Shown here: one piece after another, positions 23,306-28,841 of the stretch
Layout of the letters: each line of letters begins with the position of its first letter
Position numbering within the stretch: the stretch's first letter is position 1
NCBI GenBank assembly: GCA_002010665.1
Contig: MTON01000030.1
Location: 18,224 to 55,830 of the forward strand
Source of the DNA: Candidatus Aminicenantes bacterium JdFR-78
Lineage (GTDB): Bacteria; Acidobacteriota; Aminicenantia; JdFR-78
Direction: 5' to 3'
DNA: 37,607 bases
Position numbers and translations under genes: made by a program
The notes under the pieces: generated by a model
Databases searched by the model: none
What the model saw: the letters and a program-made list of their open reading frames with translations, nothing else
What the model was told of the DNA's origin: nothing

Positions 23306-24211
23306 TTATAAATGTTTTTTAGTTAAAATCTCATTTAAAATATATCTATTAACATTTCTTCTTACATTTTCTAAAATCTCTTTAAGAATAGGAAGCTTTG
23401 GTAATATTTTCTCGAAAACATCACAGTAAAAAAATATATTTTCAATTTTATAGATTTCTTTTCCTAATACTTGTTCTATTCTTCGCATTAAGTATTTGGG
23501 CAGCTCAAATTTAGAACCTACAATAATTTTGTTTAAATATTTATATGCGAGGTAATCGCGAAATTGATATCTTATAAAATAGTCAAAATAATAGGTTGCT
23601 TTAATCATTGATTTTTCTTTATTTTCATAATCCATTCCTTCTTTATTTGATATCAAACGAAAAAAGTTATTTATATGTTTAATCATTCCTTTTTTATCAT
23701 AATATATAACAACTTTTCCTTCAGGGTCCTCCTTTGCTTTTTCTGTAAACCATAAAAGTAAAGATTTCCATTTAACATTAAACTCAGACCATACACAAAA
23801 TTCATAATAATACACAGAATCTTGTTGTTTCTTGGGTTGGATATGAACATTACCATATTTTACAAAAAAGTTATAAAAGTCTAAACAATGAAGAACTTCA
23901 TGATATAGAGTCAGCATGAATAATTCTTTAATATCTTTTGGATGTTGGATAATAACAATAAATTTCAAATTATTATCTTTTGGAAAAATGGTTATGCCTC
24001 TTTCTTGAAAAAATATTAATCCAGATTTCTTTAGTTTAATCAATTCTTCTTTTTCAAAGTCGGATAGGTTTTCAATCACTGTTCGTTCAAATTCTGATTT
24101 ATAAACAACTATAATTTTGTCAATTGGATTGACCTCATTAAATATTCTTTCTACTCCTTTCTTAATAATTGATTTCAAATCATTAGATTCCTCAGGAACT
24201 ATTATTTCCAT
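23306..24211 (-). CDS. Unknown protein with HExxH metallopeptidase-like motif
   Basis: A 301-residue protein I do not recognise. It has an intact HExxH motif H104-E105-V-L-H108 (LTLYHEVLHCLDFYN), preceded by a strand LKFIVIIQHP and followed by a Glu-containing helix (VWSEFNVKWKSLLLW) that could give the third zinc ligand, the layout of zincin peptidases. The remainder is rich in aromatic and basic residues, with no signal peptide or membrane helix. It lies between two RM-gene remnants and two PIN modules on the same strand. No ribosome site is seen at the ATG, so the start could differ. A peptidase tied to the neighbouring XRE/ImmA or toxin modules is possible, but function is unknown. Confidence 0.6.
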   Translation of the reverse strand: MEIIVPEESNDLKSIIKKGVERIFNEVNPIDKIIVVYKSEFERTVIENLSDFEKEELIKLKKSGLIFFQERGITIFPKDNNLKFIVIIQHPKDIKELFMLTLYHEVLHCLDFYNFFVKYGNVHIQPKKQQDSVYYYEFCVWSEFNVKWKSLLLWFTEKAKEDPEGKVVIYYDKKGMIKHINNFFRLISNKEGMDYENKEKSMIKATYYFDYFIRYQFRDYLAYKYLNKIIVGSKFELPKYLMRRIEQVLGKEIYKIENIFFYCDVFEKILPKLPILKEILENVRRNVNRYILNEILTKKHL

Positions 24212-24279
24212 TTTGTATTTATCCAGATAAAAATCCCCTATCTTGGAATTCTATATTATCAAAGAGATTAAAAATCTTA

Positions 24280-24379
24280 TTAATCATAAATAATCTTCTG
24301 CTCCTCTTCAGTAGTTTCATACAACTTATAAACTAATCCGTCTATTTTTTTCATCTGTCATTTTTGTTTCTCTTTCAAT
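24280..24379 (-). pseudogene. Remnant of the last 35 codons of an RM gene, with one-base frameshift
   Basis: Read on the minus strand from 24379, the sequence gives IERETKMTDEK, then, after skipping one A of an A-run, KIDGLVYKLYETTEEEQKI followed by IYD and a stop at 24280. This matches IEREIKITDEKIDELVYELY and its EEERKII tail at the end of the intact RM enzyme. The first part overlaps the end of the PIN gene in a different frame, so the PIN protein's last residues (DRLKEKQK) and its stop codon are taken from RM-derived DNA. The fragment has no start of its own. Confidence 0.65.
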
Positions 24380-24870
24380 CTATCGCAATTTAGCCTTATC
24401 TTAGTCTGAAAATTTGCTTCTTTTCCCATTTTATCCAGAATTTCATTTCCTATACTACACTCCAATAATCCTTTTTGCACAGCCATAAATATGATTTCGA
24501 CTGTATCAATTAAACTAATACCAAACTTCTTTGCTTCCTTTATTACATTTTCATCATCAGAAGCAATTATAGCTTTTCTTCCATTAGCTACTGATATACA
24601 GGATTTATCAGCATCACTAAGACCTCTCGGAAGATTTGTCATTAAAGAGAGTTCTTGTTCAGAAAGTTCTGAAATGATTTCTATGAAACCTTCTTCAATA
24701 TGAGTATTTAAGACTCTTAACTGTGGATAATTTCCAAAACCTTTTTCAATTTCTTTCTTTACTAAATATGTCATAGTTAGTCTATTTTTAAAAAGTCTTT
24801 CCAATATCCAAAATGATTTAGTTCTCACAAAATTTGAATAAGTACATGCATCAATTACTATCTTCTTCAA
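24358..24870 (-). CDS. PIN-domain protein, probable toxin partner of XRE-ImmA protein
   Basis: A 170-residue protein with the acidic residues of a PIN nuclease: D7 (KIVIDACTYSNF), E40 (LVKKEIEKG), D86/D88 (GLSDADKSCISVA) and D105/D106 (IIASDDENVIKEAKKFG). The GLSDADxSCIxxA block and SDDExxxxxA are typical of the COG2405/COG4634-like PIN group. The start is a TTG at 24870, inside the last 20 bases of the XRE-ImmA gene, with AAAGGAG 12 bases upstream. This overlap suggests a coupled toxin-antitoxin-like pair. The C-terminal residues come from RM-gene-derived DNA read out of frame. RNA cleavage is inferred from the fold. Confidence 0.75.
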   Translation of the reverse strand: MKKIVIDACTYSNFVRTKSFWILERLFKNRLTMTYLVKKEIEKGFGNYPQLRVLNTHIEEGFIEIISELSEQELSLMTNLPRGLSDADKSCISVANGRKAIIASDDENVIKEAKKFGISLIDTVEIIFMAVQKGLLECSIGNEILDKMGKEANFQTKIRLNCDRLKEKQK

Positions 24871-26026
24871 CGGGGGCTTTTTCTCCTTTATGTGTTTTGT
24901 TATCTCTTAGAATTTTGGCTTCTAAAAGAACATTTTTAAGAGAAATAATATCAACCTCTAATAATTCAGCTAACCTACCCAATGATATTTTTTTTGAGAG
25001 ATAAGCTTCTAAAGCTAAATTGAGGAATCTTTCCGGAATAAGGGATTGCTCTCTATCTCTTTCCTTTTCTGAATCTTTATAAAAAAATGATTCCAACACT
25101 CCTGGACTAATTTGGAGATACTCATTAAGTTCAGTCTTACTTAAATAATTTAAATCTTTTAATCGATAAAGAATAGCCTGATAGCTTACGCCAAAATACC
25201 TTTTTAAATAAATAATATCTTCTGGGCCTAATCTTTCGCCCAAGTCTTTCTCTATTAATTCTTCGATTTTAGATTTCGGCATTAAGAAATTACCAGCAAA
25301 GATATTTGCAAAAGTCTCTAAAGGATTTTTGTCGTTATCAATTCTTTCTGATAATTGCTTAGAAGTATCTATCCAAAATTTATAATCTCTATCTTTTAAA
25401 TAATGACAGTATTCATGCGCCGCAGTAAAAACTTGTCTTTCATAATTCTGGGAACCATTAATTAAGACAAATGCTCTATCTCCTTCAAAAACAAACACTC
25501 CATCAATTTTACTTCTATTATCAAGAGGTTGAACAACAACATGACATCCTTGATTTTCCATTAATGAAAAAATATCTTTAATAGGCTCTTTCCCTATTCC
25601 TAATCGATTCCTTTCTTCCTCTGCCATTTGTTCAGCTGAATTTAAAATTGATTTAAAATTACTTAAATTTTTAAAAGAGTATTTTGGTGCTAAAGGAATT
25701 TCTTTCTTAGTGATTTCTTCAAGAAAAATATAATCATCGCAAAATTTTTTAAATTTTAAAAGCTCTTCTTTTCCATATTTATTTATTTCTTTACTTCTAA
25801 ATAATACAGAAAAAGTAGATTCTTTTTCAGACAAGAAATAACTTACATCCTGATGAAATAACTGGGCTAAATTGTATAGAACCTCAAGACTCGGCACCCT
25901 TAATCCATTCTCTAACATTGAAATATACTCTTTACTTACCCCAACCTTTTGAGCAACTTGCTCTTGAGTAAGCCCCATTATCTCCCTCAATTCTTTAATC
26001 TTTCTGCCTATCCCCTCCTTTATCAT
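24851..26026 (-). CDS. XRE-family regulator fused to ImmA/IrrE-type metallopeptidase (COG2856)
   Basis: A 391-residue protein. Residues 5-65 are an XRE helix-turn-helix (IKELREIMGLTQEQVAQKVG, then SKEYISMLENGLRVPSLEVL). Residues about 130-260 are the ImmA/IrrE peptidase, with H204-E205-x2-H208 in FTAAHEYCHYLKD and the downstream ETFANIFAGNFLMP helix carrying the third ligand. A C-terminal region (about 290-390) is of unknown fold. Such proteins often act as antitoxin-like repressors that are cleaved, or that cleave a repressor, on stress. It overlaps the PIN gene by 20 bases. A promoter with direct repeats between -35 and -10 suggests autoregulation. AGGAG lies 8 bases before the ATG. Confidence 0.88.
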   Translation of the reverse strand: MIKEGIGRKIKELREIMGLTQEQVAQKVGVSKEYISMLENGLRVPSLEVLYNLAQLFHQDVSYFLSEKESTFSVLFRSKEINKYGKEELLKFKKFCDDYIFLEEITKKEIPLAPKYSFKNLSNFKSILNSAEQMAEEERNRLGIGKEPIKDIFSLMENQGCHVVVQPLDNRSKIDGVFVFEGDRAFVLINGSQNYERQVFTAAHEYCHYLKDRDYKFWIDTSKQLSERIDNDKNPLETFANIFAGNFLMPKSKIEELIEKDLGERLGPEDIIYLKRYFGVSYQAILYRLKDLNYLSKTELNEYLQISPGVLESFFYKDSEKERDREQSLIPERFLNLALEAYLSKKISLGRLAELLEVDIISLKNVLLEAKILRDNKTHKGEKAPVEEDSN

Positions 26027-26060
26027 TTCATAATCTCCTTTCTTTTTTACTTTTCGTAAT

Positions 26061-26090
26061 AAAGATAACTTAAAGTTAACTTCTTGTCAA
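26061..26090 (-). promoter_or_regulatory. Promoter of the XRE-ImmA/PIN pair with direct-repeat operator
   Basis: On the minus strand TTGACA (26085-26090), a 17-base spacer and TATCTT (26062-26067). Two 11-base direct repeats, AAAGATAACTT (26061-26071) and AAAGTTAACTT (26072-26082), differ at one base and fill the core promoter. A further GTTAAC lies at 26105-26110. The XRE protein is the likely ligand. Confidence 0.6.
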
Positions 26091-26332
26091 GAATTTTATT
26101 TTTTGTTAACTAATAGAGTAAAAGAAATTATTCAAAAAAATATTTGAACATTTAATTCTAATATTTTATTGTGTGTGTCTTTATTGTAAGCTTATCAAAC
26201 ATTCATTTTTCTCTTGAGTATTTCAAAATTCAAGGATTGACCCTCCTTGTTTAATATGTTCCACCTAATTTGTTTAAATGCTTTGACTTTCGGACACACT
26301 AAAACTTATAAGTACTCATTATTAATTCTGAT
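26091..26332 (-). other. Intergenic region upstream of the XRE-ImmA promoter
   Basis: Together with the promoter this makes a gene-free stretch of 306 bases. It holds one extra GTTAAC site and AT-rich sequence. A 30-odd-codon open frame without ATG can be read on the minus strand (KAFKQIRWNILNKEGQS), but I cannot assign it. No RNA gene seen. Confidence 0.4.
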
Positions 26333-26536
26333 TTAAAATTCTTTATTATCTCTTTTGACTTCCTTAAATTCGGGACAGTTATAACATGAGGGCTTAACTC
26401 TTCCGTATCTTCTTCTAATCCTTGGGTCTCTATGTCCACAAACCCAATAAGATAAAAATCTACCTTCATGCCCGATTTGTTTATCTGGAATTTGTTTTTT
26501 TATTCCATGAATACAAAGCTCTGGAGTTTTATTCAT
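26333..26536 (-). CDS. Small Cys/His-rich protein, possible zinc binder
   Basis: A 67-residue basic protein. Possible metal ligands are C8 and H10 (LCIHG), C33 and H35 (VCGHRD), and C51/C54 (SCYNCPEF). CxH, CxH and CxxC spacing suggests a zinc-stabilised fold. RRRYGR and KPSCYN make it positively charged. GGAGG lies 7 bases before the ATG, so it is probably a real gene. It stands alone between the HEPN gene and the XRE-ImmA module on the same strand. I do not recognise the family; a small regulator, antitoxin or nucleic-acid binder are all possible. Confidence 0.6.
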   Translation of the reverse strand: MNKTPELCIHGIKKQIPDKQIGHEGRFLSYWVCGHRDPRIRRRYGRVKPSCYNCPEFKEVKRDNKEF

Positions 26537-26881
26537 AATTTAACCTCCATCAAAGAACTACCTTTTTAATATTATCAAAAAATAAAGAAAAACACATTTA
26601 TTCTTGATTTTTTTCTTTTTTACTTGGAATATTATATATTTATATTTTTCACTAATTTAATTTTCCATTAAATTCACACTATATTCTATTCTACTTATTT
26701 AGTCCCTAAAAATGAAAAAAATTAATGGATTTTAAAAATATTTCCAATTATATATAAGGGTTGGTAAGATAAAATTATTTGAAAAATTTTAAGATTATTT
26801 GATTTTTTGTTAATTTTGATCATAGACTTATTTACCTTATGTCAATAATAAAGATTTGACCTTGATTTTATGATTTGAAGC
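26537..26881. other. Gene-free AT-rich spacer
   Basis: About 345 bases with very high A+T and no frame that looks coding on either strand. It must hold the promoter of the small Cys-rich gene (a TGATAATATTA run lies near 26562-26572 on the minus strand), but I cannot define it. A 13-base tandem repeat lies at its right end. Confidence 0.5.
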
Positions 26882-26897
26882 TTAGATTTGAAGCTTA
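26872..26897. repeat. 13-base perfect tandem repeat at the 3' end of the HEPN gene
   Basis: GATTTGAAGCTTA occurs twice back to back (26872-26884 and 26885-26897). The second copy encodes the last codons of the HEPN-motif gene (NKLQI). It looks like a recent slippage or junction duplication. Confidence 0.7.
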
Positions 26898-27571
26898 TTC
26901 TCTTTATCTCTAAGATTTTTGAATAATTCTTCGAAGAAATTCTCTATTGTTGTAATAACGTCAAAACAGAAAGATTTATCGATCCAAATTTCTCTTGAAC
27001 AGTCTAATGAAAGTTTAGATGATTTTTCGATAAATGTTTCAAGCTTTTTTGCTTTCTTTGAGTCATTAAGTCTTCCAAAATTGTGAACGATAAAATTCCG
27101 GAGCAGGTTGTAAAAACGAATTTTTCTCCAAGAGGGATGTCCATCTGGGAAAGAGACTTTGACATGCTTTTTTAAATACTTTCGAGCTCTAAAAATACCT
27201 TTTTCTTTTTTTAATGTAGATGGGTCGGGTAAGTTAAGTTTTTTACATAAATAATAATAATTACATATAAATATGAGTTTATATTCTAATAAAGTGTAAA
27301 TTGTAACAAAAAAAGAGGACCTCATTATATTAGGGAATACTTTTTTTAATTGCTGATATTGATCGTAATAGATATCAAAGAATTCTTCCTGTTCTTTTTT
27401 AGTCATTTTCTCAGCCTGAGCATTAATATATTCTTTAAAATCTTCAACTTCCTTTTCAAGTAACGCCTCGAGAGTGTTGACATATTCTTTTAAATTATTT
27501 AACTCTGATTTAGTTAATTCATGAATCATTTCCATCATAGACGGTTTAATGAAAAATTTAGAAATTGACAT
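26882..27571 (-). CDS. HEPN-motif protein, candidate ribonuclease effector
   Basis: I place the start at the ATG at 27571 (MSISKFFIKPSMMEMIHEL), which has AAAGGAG six bases upstream; the ATG at 27625 has none. That gives 229 residues. The protein is mainly helical, with an acidic coiled segment (about 20-60). The motif RNFIVH (R158-N-x3-H163, in YNLLRNFIVHNFGRL) fits the Rx4-6H signature of HEPN RNases, with the usual polar residue after Arg. A conserved-looking block RSSFFVTIYTLLEYKLIFIC precedes it. HEPN proteins often serve as toxins or abortive-infection effectors. It follows a 48-codon small ORF on the same strand, downstream of the RM and TIR-like genes. RNase activity is inferred from the motif only. 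Confidence 0.65.
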   Translation of the reverse strand: MSISKFFIKPSMMEMIHELTKSELNNLKEYVNTLEALLEKEVEDFKEYINAQAEKMTKKEQEEFFDIYYDQYQQLKKVFPNIMRSSFFVTIYTLLEYKLIFICNYYYLCKKLNLPDPSTLKKEKGIFRARKYLKKHVKVSFPDGHPSWRKIRFYNLLRNFIVHNFGRLNDSKKAKKLETFIEKSSKLSLDCSREIWIDKSFCFDVITTIENFFEELFKNLRDKENKLQI

Positions 27572-27591
27572 TTGTGACTCCTTTAAAAATT

Positions 27592-27738
27592 TTATATTTT
27601 TTTGAAAATAATCAGTGGATGACATTTTTTAGGTAGTATGAATTTATTGAATTTCTTTTCGCTTATCTGGAAAAATATTGAATTTCTACCAAAAATAAAA
27701 CCTTTAAAAATTTTTCTCAAATTTAATTTATCTATCAT
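27592..27738 (-). CDS. Small basic 48-residue ORF upstream of the HEPN gene
   Basis: An ATG at 27738 with AGGAG ten bases upstream opens a 48-codon frame (MIDKLNLRKIFKGFIFGRNS at the start) that stops 20 bases before the HEPN ribosome-bound start at 27571. It is very basic (many Lys) and aromatic. It is shorter than most gene finders report. Position suggests either a small antitoxin-like partner, a leader peptide or chance. No family recognised. Confidence 0.35.
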   Translation of the reverse strand: MIDKLNLRKIFKGFIFGRNSIFFQISEKKFNKFILPKKCHPLIIFKKI

Positions 27739-27814
27739 AATTGGATTGCTCCTAAATAGTAAAAACAACTTCCATTACATATAGTTTCTCTTACTCCAGC
27801 ACTTCTTACTTTGT

Positions 27815-28840
27815 TTATTTCATTTTGAGTTTTGAGAAAATACTTTCGAGTTTTCTTCTCAATTCATTAGAGTGCGAGTAAGATATATATTCCAGCCCTT
27901 TTAAATCGGTAGGAATTTCTGATTTTTCCATCTTAATAATAAATGTCTGCACTCCAAGTCCATGGGCTAACCCCAATTCGTACATCACATTGGGATTCCA
28001 ATCTGAAATATTTATAATGGCATAACTTGATTCTTGTAAAGCATGACATACTTTACACATTACATCAATGTTATCAATTTCTTCATCTGCTTTCCAAATT
28101 TTAAATCCTTGTCCTTCCAAAGCGGGTTTTATGCCAAATTCATAAGAATCTTTAAATTCATCCTTGAATGGCATTCCAACGAAGACTTGGTTTTCTTTTT
28201 TTTGAAACTCCTTAGGACAAATGTCCGCTCCAGATTTAAAACATCTTGCAATAGGAAGCATCTTTCTTATTTCTTTTATTTCCTTTTCACCTAATTTTAT
28301 TTCTAATCTTTCATAATCATCTCTAGTTTCAATCCACCTTATTCCCTCATGTTCAATATTTACATATCGAGCTATATAAGGAGCACAACCTGCTGTAGGT
28401 CTTAATTTGACATACCCGAATCCGTCTAAATAATGCAAAGTATAATTTATTTCATTTATTTCTAAATTTGTCTTTTCTTTAACTTCAGATAAGGTTACAA
28501 ATCTATTAGGGTCTTTCTTATATTCATCATATAGATAAGTCATAATTATTGTTCTCTTTTTTTCAAAATCTTTCTTCAAATTTTCATTTAACTCCATCAG
28601 TTTTTCAAATCCCTGAGGCGTAAGTTTAATATGACCAGTTAAATATGGCTGATATCCTTTTTCTGGAAGGTCTTTTATTAATCCTTCATCTATAAGAAAT
28701 TTAGCGTTTCTATTGGTTGTTTCTATGTCGCATCCCAATTCATTAGGCAATTTGTAATAATCATAATAATTCAAGGGATCTTGTATATATCTCTTTAAAA
28801 GAACTTGTAAAATTTTTACTCTAATTTCTTTATCATTCAT
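27815..28840 (-). CDS. Tandem winged-helix plus TIR-like/nucleoside deoxyribosyltransferase-like protein
   Basis: The start is the ATG at 28840 (MNDKEIRVKILQVLLK), 341 residues; AGAGGAGGG, inside the last codons of the RM gene, is its ribosome site. A TTG six codons earlier is less likely. Residues about 5-85 and 95-172 are two similar winged-helix units (each with helix-helix-YLxxxG and a basic wing). C200 and C208 sit in a linker. Residues about 218-341 show FVGMPFKDEFKDSYEFGIKP, then the pattern YAIINISDWNPNVMYELGLA with NPN (282-284) and E288, the core of TIR-like and nucleoside 2-deoxyribosyltransferase-like domains that act on NAD or nucleotides. A DNA-binding sensor coupled to a nucleotide-degrading effector is a reasonable inference. 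It is directly coupled to the RM gene. Confidence 0.75.
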   Translation of the reverse strand: MNDKEIRVKILQVLLKRYIQDPLNYYDYYKLPNELGCDIETTNRNAKFLIDEGLIKDLPEKGYQPYLTGHIKLTPQGFEKLMELNENLKKDFEKKRTIIMTYLYDEYKKDPNRFVTLSEVKEKTNLEINEINYTLHYLDGFGYVKLRPTAGCAPYIARYVNIEHEGIRWIETRDDYERLEIKLGEKEIKEIRKMLPIARCFKSGADICPKEFQKKENQVFVGMPFKDEFKDSYEFGIKPALEGQGFKIWKADEEIDNIDVMCKVCHALQESSYAIINISDWNPNVMYELGLAHGLGVQTFIIKMEKSEIPTDLKGLEYISYSHSNELRRKLESIFSKLKMK

Positions 28841-28841
28841 T

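Noticed and set aside
23214-23429. Plus-strand 71-codon frame over the RM remnant and HExxH gene end
   Set aside because: Opposite a better supported minus-strand frame; composition is that of an antisense shadow.
26091-26332. A frame without ATG reading KAFKQIRWNILNKEGQS, considered as a transposase or integrase scrap
   Set aside because: Too short, no start codon or ribosome site, and no firm match to any family.
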